From Meconema thalassinum (Eukaryota > Arthropoda > Insecta > Orthoptera > Tettigoniidae), in contig OX336393.1 of NCBI GenBank assembly GCA_946902985.2, forward strand, positions 45,771,131-45,835,130: DNA of 64,000 bases, written 5' to 3'. Made by a program: the position numbers and the translations under genes. Shown one piece after another: positions 53,906 to 64,000 of the stretch. Within the stretch, counting starts at the first letter, position 1; each line of letters starts with the position of its first letter. Below the pieces are notes generated by a model that did no database searches, was not told the origin of the DNA, and worked only from the letters and a program-made list of their open reading frames with translations.

Positions 53906-54885
53906 AAATTGCTAGAGTTTCTCTGCCAACCACAAGCTACAACAAACTGAGACCCTCCACATATAATTGTAGAAGTGATATTCATATTTCAGGATAGTTT
54001 TAAAGAAATATCTGTTTGTGATATCCATTGTCAAATATAGGAAGCTGCAGTTATCTGTCGCTTCTTACTTCGCGGTTTCCTTAAGAGCTTGAGGTTTGTG
54101 AAACATACACCTTATTATGATGATGATGATAGAGGGACAGGAACATAAACAATGCCACACGCATTTCTTGGTAGAAGAAACACGTGCAAAATCCCCCAAG
54201 GACTGGAGAGGAGCTAGGAATATTATCCTGGGGAGTTAACACTGCACATGACAGTATATCAGCGACTATATGGGCCATCGTACATGAAAACCCTGTTCTT
54301 CAGAATTGCAGAACTTTAATATAACCCTTAAGGTGGCGTGAGGAGTATGTCGTATCTTACATCCCTTAAGACAGTCTCCATGAGTCTACAGATTACGGAG
54401 CCCCCCACCCCCCACCCTACTGCCTACAACCCTCGCCTCTAGTTTCAATAAGCTTAGTGCGTGTGTGTGAGCAAATTGCGAGCGGGGCAAGGAGAATGTA
54501 AATATTGGATAGAGATTGAGAAACAAAAGCACCGGGTGATCGAGAGATATTGAGCCATCATGAGAGGACAAGTTAAAATAAAGAAGATAGAATGAACAAA
54601 CAACCCGAGTTATTCGCTCTGGAGTCTTAATAATGATTGAATGAGAGTTGCTGAAGCAGGGGAGGTTATTAAAAGCAAAGTTCATCAATTACAATTCGTA
54701 AAGTCTTGAGTAAGTACCAAAGTCGGAATGCTGTGTATTGGATGCTGAACAGGATGTACCAACATGCTGAATGGTGGAAGTATTATTAGTGTTTTGGTCA
54801 ACACGGATCCAATTCAAGTAGAATAATTAATTTCATTTCTGTGTAGTTTAGTTATATATATTATTTCAGTAGTGTGCCCAACTGG
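53906..54885. other. no gene recognised
   Basis: Contains a GATGATGATGAT run near 54119 and a C-rich block near 54400. No coding signal or known repeat. Confidence 0.4.
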
Positions 54886-54960
54886 TCACGGCAGTCTGGT
54901 ATCGAACTCAGGGCCTTATCAGAAAAGACCAGGCAAATGGTTATGCCTAAGGTCGAACCA
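54886..54960 (-). repeat. possible SINE head relic
   Basis: On the minus strand CTGAGTTCGATACCAGACTG is B-box-like, with a weak A-box region upstream. No body or tail was identified. Confidence 0.3.
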
Positions 54961-57900
54961 GTGGTCTCTAAGGGGGAGCCATTATATGGAACCCACAGAG
55001 CAATGAGAGGTCTACTGACACATAATAGTCTAGCGTGATTTCACGATTATTTAGGTGCAAATCATAGCAATTGAAAGGAGAAATTGTAAGCAAAATGCAA
55101 GGGAATGTACGTTTTCAGTGCATACGAAGTCGAAAGGAGGCTAGTATTGAAGTCTGACAAATGACTTTAACAAGTAGGCGGGGTAGGCCTGGCGCCTACG
55201 GAACTATTTCCGTCTAGGGCGGTCAGACAGCTCAAAATTAATGACCCGGGAGTTCACCGGTCGACAACGAGCAAAGCTTTGGCGGGACCAAGTCCACAAG
55301 AAATTAATTAATTACAGATAAATGGAGCATTGTAATGCAATGAAACATACACACAGATGAATGTATTCACGGAGGAGTAATTTAGGAGTGGTTTTTCACC
55401 TAAAATTACGCCTATTTCTCAAAATGACCGCATTACAACCTAACTCACGCTCGAGAGCATGGATACTTTAACCAACCAGCGGGAAATCCCCACCGTAGCA
55501 TCCCACGCGCTGAACTAAGGCAATTAATTGTAATTAATTGGCCGAAGCGATCGCCGGCACGCGAGTGTTTTTAAAACCTCCACGCCTAGATAAACAAGAT
55601 GCAGTTGTTATTTCGGCTGAAGACGGAGTATTTCAAGAAGGGAGTCGCTCTCACGTGTCCCGTGAACTATTTTGTGCAAGAAACCAATATAAGGGAAGAG
55701 CACCCTACGCAAAGGGTCAGGTATGGTTCAGTGGAAAGCAGTTGAAGACGTCAGACGGTCGCTCGAGTTGGAAGTTAGTCCTTTGTCTACAAGCGCTCTG
55801 CAGTAAGCACGCCAATTATTAAAATATCAGCGTACCGCCGTTGAAGACAATGGAGGCAAATTGTAAGCTTCATCAGTAATAATGAAGTGCATATAAGGTA
55901 ACAAAGTGCAGATATTGCTTTGTTATCTGACACAGATATAAATTCGCTACAGCGAATAGGAACTGATAATGTTTGGAACAGTTCGTATACCGGAAGGTAT
56001 TGTCAATTATATGACATCAGCATCAGGAACACTCCAGTGATGGGAGAGTGGAAGTTATTGCCACCTATCCAGGACAGTGAGGTGAACGGGAGTGCAGGGA
56101 ACTAGGATTGAACATCTATAAAAACGCTACTAGATTTCACGGAGACCAGCGGTTATCATAAGTCATCGCATCTCTGAGGTCAAGCGTAGGTGAAATCCAG
56201 ATTAGGGATCAACATGTGAAATGATAGATGAAGTGTATAAATTGTGAAATAATAATTTAAAGTGTTAATGTGTTTAATGTTTAATATTCAGTGTTTATCA
56301 GTGGTAAAGGCCACTTGTGGTAATATGTGTATCATGTGTAAAAAGTGTGAATCTCAGTGTTGTGTATTGGATATCATGATGGATTAAGTCAAATCGTCAT
56401 GGTAGAGCTCAGGCGGAGATACTGGTACTTTCCAGCCAGAAGGAAACGTGAGTACACATGCAAATAATAACATTATAATGGCATAGTTCACCATGTAACG
56501 ATTAATCACTTTGAAATTAAAGAAGTAATAGTCACTTACTGAACGAGTTTTCACCACTCGTCTTGAATAAAGTATGACTTGGAAGGTGATTTGCTTAGGA
56601 TCATGTAGGTCAAAAATAGTGATGGATCTAAACGTTAAAATAGTAATAATAATAATAATAACTGGGGTCGGCAACCATAAAGTAAGGGCAAAATTGGCCT
56701 AAGTAATGTTCAAATAGTGTCATGTCTAATTTAAGATACTGTCATTTGGTAAACAGTAAAGAATGTAGTGTGGAATATCGCGAATACGAGAGCTTTTCTC
56801 AGTGTCAGTGAAATTTTAAATGAATATGTGAAATTAAAGTAAGCCAGTATATTTATACATTTGTGTTAGGAGCTATGTAAAGCTTTGGCTTAAATAGTAT
56901 AACAGGAAGAACGCAGGTACCTTGATAATGGAGTCATATATGTGAAATATTGTTTAGCCGCATATAGCGTGCAGATTAACGTAGAATCCAGTGATTTACG
57001 TAAGATAAGCACGGGAAAGACTAGTATAGCTTGCGCGTGAGGTGAAAATTGGCTTAATCTTCGAGAAGTATCGCCGTTGTGCATACTGTATGTGTTACGC
57101 AGCGATTTGGATAGATTCTGTCTATTGCCAACGCTTGCATTGAATTATAGCCACTATGGACGCCCAGCGAGGCGCGGTGAGCATTTTTACTTATGGTCTG
57201 CCCGAGAGGTAGAATCATATTCGTCGACGAGGAACGTGGTTCCCAATATATGTAAATGACAGCTGCTGATGATAACCATGGGGTTTCATATTGATGCGCG
57301 TCTTTAAAAGCCACAAAGTAATCACCTTAGAACGGCAATGCTATCATTAGAATTCCACCCCTGCCATGAATGTTTAATAGGAGCCATTTGAGCCCAAATA
57401 CACTGTAAAGTTAGGTGTTAATTAATTAAATGACTCAATTACTTAGGACTATGCCTAGCGGATCTTTATTGTTATATAATTGTAAACAAGTGTGGCCTTG
57501 ACGGTAGAGAGAGACAGGAAATGTAGACCATTTCCGTGGCAGCCATCTTGGAGAGCTGTCTGGAACTAATTTTATGACCTGCTGAGGGGAGGGAGGTCGC
57601 TCGACCGATCCCTTGTCAATTACAGTCACAATAGGACACTGAGAGATCTCGGTATTCAATAATGCAATTAAAATATGAGTATTTTAGTGATGCAAATGGA
57701 ATTAAATGGTGTATGGCAACTCACATATGTGGTTGAACCATAGAAATCAGATGATATTTGGCGAAGTTATCCTCTGAGGGGAAAGCTGAACCAAAATAAT
57801 GTAGGCATCTTCTTTAAAGTGCATTTTGCCAGTTTATGCTAATTTAGGAAAAACGGGTATGTGTTTTTCCTAGAACATGACACAGTTGTATCTATAATAA

Positions 57901-59263
57901 GTCCGACAAGACCCAGATAATCGTTATATGGTGAAACTATAAATATTCTATCCATGTTTATGTTTATTTTATGATTAAGAAGCATGACTCATTTTCCTAG
58001 AGCGTTCATAGGGATGGAAAGAAGGAAGATGATTCGCACGACACAACAAAATATTTGCTAATAAATGTAGGAAACATTGAAGTAATGCTAATTAAAGTAA
58101 ATGTCGTAGGAGACGAAATAATGTCTTAGAAATTCATGTTTATGTGACATGTGGTTTTTGTGTTAAGATACTTCCATTAAATAAAATTGTGTCACATGAC
58201 GAACACTATGAAAACCTTGTAATCTGAACTATTATTGACAGGATATTAGAAGTAGGTTTGAGTGCATTGTAGCGCTATTTTTAAGGAGAAAGCTCACAGA
58301 ATAACCCTATTTAGTTGTGGGAATTAATTGTAATTTGTCCTTTGTTTTGTATTTGTTGTACAGCCATGATTTTAGACCAGTAAATATGTTATTCATAGGA
58401 ATGTTGTGTATTTCCTGTAGAGTAGTTACCTGGTAGACTCAAATCCTGAACATGTGGTCGTATTGTGGGCAGGAACGTCCCATACCTCGAAAGACCGTGA
58501 GCTAGTTGGGATACGAACACATGGTCCACATGGTGACAATCGGGTACATGGGGGAGTTGTCTCTGTACTTGGATTGAGTCACAGGTAATTACTTAAGTCG
58601 GTCAAGGTATTAATGGTAGAAGCAAATATAGCATAGAAATTAGGACAGAATAGGAAGACCGCATCCCATTTGTTAATAAGCCACCACATTAAAAATAATT
58701 GTTAATCCTCCATAAGACATGCTTATAAAATTGTAACTTTCATAAACCATAGCCATAGATAACACATATAAAATAACATGACGCTGATATGTGGGGCCAG
58801 TTTAAAATACAGGTAACCTCCACTTAAGCATCATGAGCATGGCATAAATAAGCATGTTGACTACCCTAAATTAACATGTCACCCATGTGTGTGCCCCATA
58901 AAGATTAACATGGCACCCCACTTGTGATGTGAGCATATAGATTAACATGGCGCCCGTACGTGGTTGGCTTATGGGATTTAGAAAAACCCCATAATAATAG
59001 CATGGTTTTCATGGGGAAAACCATAGAAATAATTTTTTTTCCTCAAACTTGGTTTGAGCGATTGTGAGTCTTTCTAGATGATGTTCAGACGTCAGACAAA
59101 TGTTGTCAGACGGGTACGAGGGTCTATACCCATTCCATAGTTAGTTTTGACATTTTATAATATGTTGTTGTTGTTGTCGCGGGATCGGAATCTTTTCTTT
59201 CCAATAGAACGCGCCAGTGTCTTCAGCTAGGGCCTACCTGAATCTCAAATTAAGTAGTACAGG
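54961..59263. other. no gene; may hold the 5' LTR and leader of the next element
   Basis: The sequence upstream of the second gypsy-type gag should contain its 5' LTR, but the 3' LTR is outside the window so the repeat cannot be paired and I could not identify a convincing primer binding site. Three diverged copies of ATTAACATGGCRCCC lie at 58861-58965. The relative's 3.9-kb LTR makes a long LTR here possible. Confidence 0.35.
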
Positions 59264-61576
59264 ATGGCCGGAACGGAAGAAGTACTCAGGTGTATCGCCG
59301 AGTTAAGGGAACATTTCGATGTTATAAATGCTAAAAGTAAGGAAGAATCCAAAGCATTTAAAGATGAAATAGCGGATAGGCTAGAGGCTAGTCAAACTGA
59401 GGTAAGCCAGATGTTGGCTACAGTCAATACTAGACTAGAGGCTAATCAAGCCAGTGTAAACACACAGTTAGAATTAAACCTAGTAGAGGTTAATAAGAAA
59501 ATGGACGACGTTAAAGAGTCTGTCCAGAGACAGGTAACTAAGAATATTGTTAGCGTGATCTCAGAAATGCAAAATGATAACGAAAAACGCTTTGAGTCTA
59601 TTGAATTAAAATTAGAAAGCAATTTGCAAATGTGCAGAGAGTCACAGCGTGAAATTAACGATAATTTAAACAGTATGTCCCGGGAGCTTAAAGACATTCA
59701 AAGTCAGAATGAAGCTAACACGAAACGTCAGTTAGAACAATTTAACACGTTTACTCAGACCGTGGATCATAGGTTCGAGGATAATGAACTAAAATGGAAT
59801 ACGCGAATGGCAGGTTATGCCAAGGCTGTGGACGAAGCTTTAAAAAAGCAGGACCAGAATATCCTTGACCAATGCAAGGAAATGCAGGAAATAAAGACGT
59901 CTGATCGAGATAATAAGGAAATAATGTCTAATATGAAGATACAAGTTGGAAAAGTGCAGAAAGAGTTGGAACAAACACAGAACGACTTAGCAGTTATCCA
60001 TAAAAGACAGGACGAAGACCAAGGAGAAATCACGAAAATGAGGACTGAAATCTCTCATATACAAGGTCACATTCAACGGGAAGTTACAGGCTTACGCGAA
60101 GAGTTAGAGCTTCGAGAAGGCTTAAAGACTGAAGCCAGTGATAAGACTCTTGCCGAAGTAAGAGAAAGTCTAGCAGGAGAAATTATCCACCTGAAGGAAA
60201 ACCTTAAGGATAATAAAGAAAAGGTATTTTCTATGGCAGAAAGAAACCGAGATCGCCTCGAGAAAATAGAACGAGAGGTATTAGCTCGTTTGGAAAGGAC
60301 TGAAAACAGGCATAGCCAGTTAGAAACGAGAATGATAGCGCAGGAAGAATCCATGTTGCGGAATCCTAGGTCTAGCGAAGGAAGTATAGACGAGAATAGG
60401 AGGAATAAATGGGCAGAGATAGAAATACAGCCCACTCCAAAGAATGCAGCAATGCCAAGTGACAGCCCGTATGCCACACCTGGTATGCCAATGGCTATGT
60501 CAACACCGCAGGAAAATGCTGTACAGAACCAAATAATCACAGTTATAAGGGCTAGTGATGAAAAACCAAAGAAATACTCTGGGAGTAATTCTAATATGAC
60601 GCCCAAGTACTGGCTTAAAGAAGTTTCCGAGTACTTGAATGATGCGAAAGTACCGCCAGAGCGCAGGTTGAGAGCGATTGAAAAACTCACCGAAGGAGAG
60701 TGTGCTCTATGGTTTAGAAGTTTTAGGTACACGTTCGACACCGTTGAGGAATTTCGCCAAGCATTTTTAAGCAGGTATTGGAACGCGAGCGTACAACAAA
60801 ACCTCAGACTGGACTTGTATTCCAGGCGTTACAGTACTAGTAACCCGACCAAGTACGGAGAGTTTTTTGTGAACCAATTATGCCGTTTTCGCGAGCTCGA
60901 CGAAGGACTCAGAGAGTCAGACTTATGCATAGCAATAGCTAAGCAGCTGCCATATGAAGTGCAGCGCCTGCTAATCTCAGCAAACGCAAAAACTGCAATC
61001 GATATGGAGGAGGTGCTGAGACAACTTGATTTAACCACAGTGCAGCACGCAAGACAAAGCCGACATGTGGAACAAGTTAATATGACGAATACGCCGATCG
61101 AGCCAACGAAGGTGCAGACGAAATGCAAGTCTACAAGCACCGAAACAGAAAAATCCGACTGGCAGCGCGAAGGACGCGAAAACCAAAATTGGAGGCCAGC
61201 GTATCGAGGAGGTTCAAACCGTGGTAACCGAGGAAGGAAAAACTGGAATCAGCGTGGTACCAGAGACCAGCAGCTGGATAACAGAAGAAATTACGGCCGA
61301 AATGGGAATAACCAAGGATGGAGATCCCAAGAGCAGAGTCGTGGGTTCGATGAAGAGGCGGAAGAACGCTATCATGCATCTTTAAGATACATGGAAGAGC
61401 GCGGAGATGATCCAAGACAGTCGCGAGTTCACTGGGATGAAGCGATTCGAAATAGAAGGTCACCCGACCTATATCAAAATGATGATGGTGCCAAAAGTCT
61501 GGAACTTCAACAGCATGAAGACAGGCAGAAGAACTCCACAAAGAATGGAGCAATTGAAAAAAAACACCAATTTTAA
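59264..61576 (+). CDS. Gag protein of second Ty3/gypsy-type element
   Basis: 770 codons from MAGTEEVLRC. Residues ~1-370 are a long predicted coiled coil (heptads such as LEANQASVNTQLELNLVEV). A capsid-like segment lies near 440-600, with ECALWFRSFRYTFDTVEEF near 475-495 closely resembling GPLEWFRAFRYTFSNFDEF of the element at 27024. An Arg/Gly/Asn-rich nucleocapsid without a CCHC knuckle follows at ~640-690. The ORF ends at TAA 61574 just after a run of eight A. The start was chosen because it is the first Met of the open frame. The role is particle assembly and RNA binding. Pol follows in the -1 frame. Confidence 0.85.
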   Translation: MAGTEEVLRCIAELREHFDVINAKSKEESKAFKDEIADRLEASQTEVSQMLATVNTRLEANQASVNTQLELNLVEVNKKMDDVKESVQRQVTKNIVSVISEMQNDNEKRFESIELKLESNLQMCRESQREINDNLNSMSRELKDIQSQNEANTKRQLEQFNTFTQTVDHRFEDNELKWNTRMAGYAKAVDEALKKQDQNILDQCKEMQEIKTSDRDNKEIMSNMKIQVGKVQKELEQTQNDLAVIHKRQDEDQGEITKMRTEISHIQGHIQREVTGLREELELREGLKTEASDKTLAEVRESLAGEIIHLKENLKDNKEKVFSMAERNRDRLEKIEREVLARLERTENRHSQLETRMIAQEESMLRNPRSSEGSIDENRRNKWAEIEIQPTPKNAAMPSDSPYATPGMPMAMSTPQENAVQNQIITVIRASDEKPKKYSGSNSNMTPKYWLKEVSEYLNDAKVPPERRLRAIEKLTEGECALWFRSFRYTFDTVEEFRQAFLSRYWNASVQQNLRLDLYSRRYSTSNPTKYGEFFVNQLCRFRELDEGLRESDLCIAIAKQLPYEVQRLLISANAKTAIDMEEVLRQLDLTTVQHARQSRHVEQVNMTNTPIEPTKVQTKCKSTSTETEKSDWQREGRENQNWRPAYRGGSNRGNRGRKNWNQRGTRDQQLDNRRNYGRNGNNQGWRSQEQSRGFDEEAEERYHASLRYMEERGDDPRQSRVHWDEAIRNRRSPDLYQNDDGAKSLELQQHEDRQKNSTKNGAIEKKHQF
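61557..61564 (+). promoter_or_regulatory. -1 ribosomal frameshift site, A8 run
   Basis: In the gag frame the codons are GAA AAA AAA CAC, a slippery A-AAA-AAA heptamer, ten bases before the gag stop. The -1 frame is open from here directly into pol. Programmed -1 frameshifting on such runs is known from retroviruses and retroelements. A downstream stem or pseudoknot was not determined. Confidence 0.6.
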
Positions 61577-63222
61577 ATGACCAGAGAGAGATAGGTTCAG
61601 GATGGAGTACAGTAAATGTTATTAACTGGATTGCCAAACCTGAGGAGCTTATCGAAGACCTCGATGAAAGAACGGTCAATGTAAGAAGGGAACTACCTAT
61701 TATTATTGTAAACATTGCGGGAACGAAAGTAAGAAGTCTCATCGATACAGGATCAACAGTGAGTTTGATAACCCAGGCATTATACAATGAAATCCAGAGT
61801 AAAATCCACGTATTGAAAATACCCATTTCAAGCGTGAAAATAAAAGGTGTCATACCAGACAAAGTTATGATATGCAGATACCAAGTATTTTTAGATCTGC
61901 AGATAGGGAACTCTACATTCTCACAGAGCTTCCTACTTGTAAATAAGCTGCCATATAACCTTATTGTTGGGATGGATTTCATAAGAGAGTATAAAGTTAT
62001 TATAGATCTCTCGCAAGACATTGTAATGTTTCGCGCAAGTGAGGGAAAGGAAGACTTAGAACTCTCATTAAGGCATAATGAAGCGAGACAAGAAGAATAC
62101 GTATGGCATACATACGGAGATATGACTGGGGAGGCAGTGTCGACAATAGAAGATATCGAGGAAGAGTTGGCAACACTGGCCGCAGACATTGAAAAAGATC
62201 TCGAACCAAAATTTGAAGAATGCCTGGAAGAGAAGATTGAGGAAGCTAAATTTGGTCCAGAATATAAGAAAATGCTAAGGGAACTGCTATTCGAGTATAA
62301 AGGAGTCTTCGATTCGAGACCTGGCCGGATCAAGAATTTCCAGTATGCGTTTCAAGTCAGCGATTGGACGCCATTCAAACAGAAGCCGTATCCTGTAGCT
62401 GAGAAACATTATTTAAAGGTCAAAGAAGCGATACAAGAAATGCTAGAAGCAGGCGTCATTGTAAAGACAGCCACACCTTATGTCAGCCCACTGGTAGTTG
62501 TACCGAAACAGGATGGAAGTGTGAGGATATGCCTGGACCTACGAAATTTGAATTCCAAGGTTATACCGGAATTTGATACAGTTCCACCCATTAAGGAGGT
62601 ACTCAGAAGGTTCAAAGGAAAGACTGTATTCTCAAATCTTGATCTCACGGCAAGTTTTCACCATCTTGCTCTGGAAGAGAAAACAAGTCTGTTAACCGGA
62701 TTTTTATTTGACCAGCACACGTACTCCTACGTCCGTCTTCCATTTGGATTAAAAACAGCAGGTTCAGCGTTGATACGAGCGCTAGATAGGAACCTATCCG
62801 AAGAAGCAAAAGCTACAACCATATGCTACGTAGATGATATACTACTGACCTCTGAAACAGTTGAAGAACATGTCAGAGATCTACGCAAGTTGTTATATGA
62901 CCTAAGTCAGGCTAACTTCAAGGTCAATATAAAGAAGTCTAACTTTGCTCAGAGAGAAGTTAAATTTCTAGGTCATGTAATCGATGCACAAGGAGTCAGG
63001 CCTAATCCGGGAAAACTGGAAGTCATAAAACGTTTCCCGAGACCAACGAAGGTGAAGAACGTCAGGCAATATCTGGGCGTTATTGGATTCTTTTCGAACC
63101 ATTGTCCGAAGTACACCGAGACTGTAGCACCACTCCAAGACTTACTTAAAAAGGGAGGAAGATGGCGATGGACGGAGCAATGCGAGGAAGCCTTCGTGAA
63201 ATCTAAACAGATAAGTGTTTAG
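61565..63222 (+). CDS. Pol polyprotein, N-terminal part (protease, reverse transcriptase), interrupted
   Basis: Read in the -1 frame from the slippery site, it has protease LIDTGSTVSLI at ~61738-61770 and a reverse transcriptase with VKTATPYVSPLVVVPKQDGS, LDLTASF (62638) and CYVDDILL with the catalytic YVDD at 62827-62838, then FLGHVIDAQGVRPNP and the connection region. At 63212 a 515-bp insertion breaks the frame and a stop follows at 63220. Without the insertion the frame continues at 63741. Close to the pol of 27024 in motif order; the RT core is intact up to the break. Confidence 0.85.
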
Positions 63223-63727
63223 TGCTTTTCAGTCGGTCAACACGAATGTACCCAAAAGAGATGGGTTATGCCCTAATCCTGAAATAAATTACATGAGATT
63301 AATAAAACACTAGGATGACCAGTTTCGATCGTCAAGCGATCATCATCAGATCCATTACACTTAGGCTATAAAATCTATGTTTGAAATACAGGTGAAAATA
63401 TTTACAATATGTACAATTATTTAGTTGCAGTATTGGTACTGCAACTGTCAGTGTATGCTAAATGCAGTATATATGTTAGGTGAAATGCTAAATGGTGATA
63501 GCTATCCGGAGATTGTACTTTAGAGAGATTATATGGTTGTAAACTATGGTTAAAGTATAAAATTTTAGGCTAACTACTTATCATCCTAGTGTTTTATTAA
63601 TCTCATGTAATTTATTTCAGGATTAGGGCATAACCCATCTCTTTTGGGTACATTCGTGTTGACCGACTGAAAAGCACTAAACACTTGTTTACTAAGGCAA
63701 CACTGAAAATATGGCTTCAAACACCAC
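63213..63727. mobile_element. 515-bp insertion with inverted arms and hammerhead-like motif
   Basis: AATCTAAACAGAT flanks it at 63200-63212 and 63728-63740, a 13-bp target duplication. The left arm 63213-63320 and right arm 63581-63686 are reverse complements of ~107 bp with few mismatches (AGTGCTTTTCAGTCGGTC, ATTACATGAGATTAATAAAA). After the right arm come ~40 more bases including CTAAGGCAACACTGAAAAT, also in the palindrome at 48805. No ORF. The arms match 48718-48804, so this is a dispersed non-autonomous element, probably derived from a Penelope-like element. Confidence 0.8.
63313..63353 (-). ncRNA. hammerhead-like ribozyme motif
   Basis: On the minus strand GGAT-CTGATGA, stem II GATCG/CGATC with loop CTTGA, GAAAC, TGGTC, ATCC. 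Nearly identical to 48677-48717, differing in the stem III loop base (A to T). The right arm of the same insertion begins TC-ATCC, i.e. at the predicted cut. Confidence 0.55.
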
Positions 63728-63740
63728 AATCTAAACAGAT

Positions 63741-64000
63741 GCTGTTAGATTATGTGAAATTGGGATATCCTGACTACACTCAGAAATTTATCATCCAGAC
63801 TGACGCATCCTTCGTAGGCATTGGAGCTATGTTGTATCAGGAAAATAAGGACAGGCCAGAGGAGAGAACTTATATCGCATTCATCAGTAGAAGGTTGAGG
63901 CCTAATGAAAAGAATTATACGGTCACGGAGATCGAATTACTTGCGATACTGTATGCATTACAGTATTGGCACAAGCTGATTTATGGTTTTAGAATTATTT
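63741..64000 (+). CDS. Pol continuation: RNase H region (runs off window)
   Basis: After the second copy of the target duplication the pol frame resumes and encodes KFIIQTDASFVGIGAMLY, the RNase H catalytic-aspartate block, and NYTVTEIELLAILYALQYW with the conserved E. It runs to base 64000 without a stop; integrase and the 3' LTR should lie beyond. This part is separated from its RT by the 515-bp insertion and cannot be translated with it as it stands. Confidence 0.8.

Noticed and set aside
1..64000. CRISPR array, prokaryotic operon or rRNA
   Set aside because: No short regularly spaced repeats with unique spacers, no ribosome binding sites and no rRNA sequence; all evidence is of eukaryotic transposable elements.

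Overview
The window reads as transposable-element-dense DNA from a large-genome arthropod, most likely an insect. This is inferred from the mix of element families: RTE-type LINEs, a Penelope-like element, pogo/Tigger and mariner relics, Ty3/gypsy-type LTR elements and several tRNA-derived SINE families. I see no convincing host gene, tRNA gene, rRNA or CRISPR array. Species cannot be fixed from the sequence; a hemimetabolous insect would fit, but that is only a guess.

Layout. 1-1850: decayed pogo/Tigger transposase (minus). 3.3-7.1 kb: transposase HTH relic, an inverted sequence pair and four SINEs or SINE relics. 7549-12819: Penelope-like retroelement in an inverted arrangement, one copy with an intact ORF and one truncated copy, inside a single 12-bp target duplication. 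13-15 kb: foldback and MITE-like DNA. 15755-19472: a possible 3.7-kb composite bounded by ~290-bp inverted arms that each hold a tRNA-like module, enclosing a tandem-motif repeat and a 5'-truncated RTE LINE. 19772-22764: nearly full-length RTE LINE with one frameshift, one stop and a lost catalytic aspartate. 23017-37273: young 14.3-kb Ty3/gypsy-type retrotransposon (minus) with unusually long ~3.9-kb LTRs, inserted into a SINE with a GTAC target duplication. 37.3-48 kb: SINEs, Penelope and mariner relics, a second tandem-motif repeat, an RTE relic, MITE copies and a foldback. 48.4-49 kb: hammerhead-like motif beside a perfect 144-bp palindrome. 50.8-52.4 kb: third tandem-motif repeat. 59264-end: a second gypsy-type element (plus) with a coiled-coil Gag, an A8 slippery site at the gag-pol overlap, and a pol split by a 515-bp insertion carrying a hammerhead-like motif.

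How the pieces relate. Most of the structure is nested insertion, and several events can be dated relative to each other from target-site duplications. The best candidates for something undescribed are (1) the dispersed repeat bounded by AGCCTATTTTCAT-type inverted ends and built of half-units carrying a CAACATGGCGGC-type (YY1/Pho-like) motif every ~146 bp, present three times, and (2) the short inverted-arm elements with hammerhead-like motifs, in one of which an arm begins where the ribozyme would cut.
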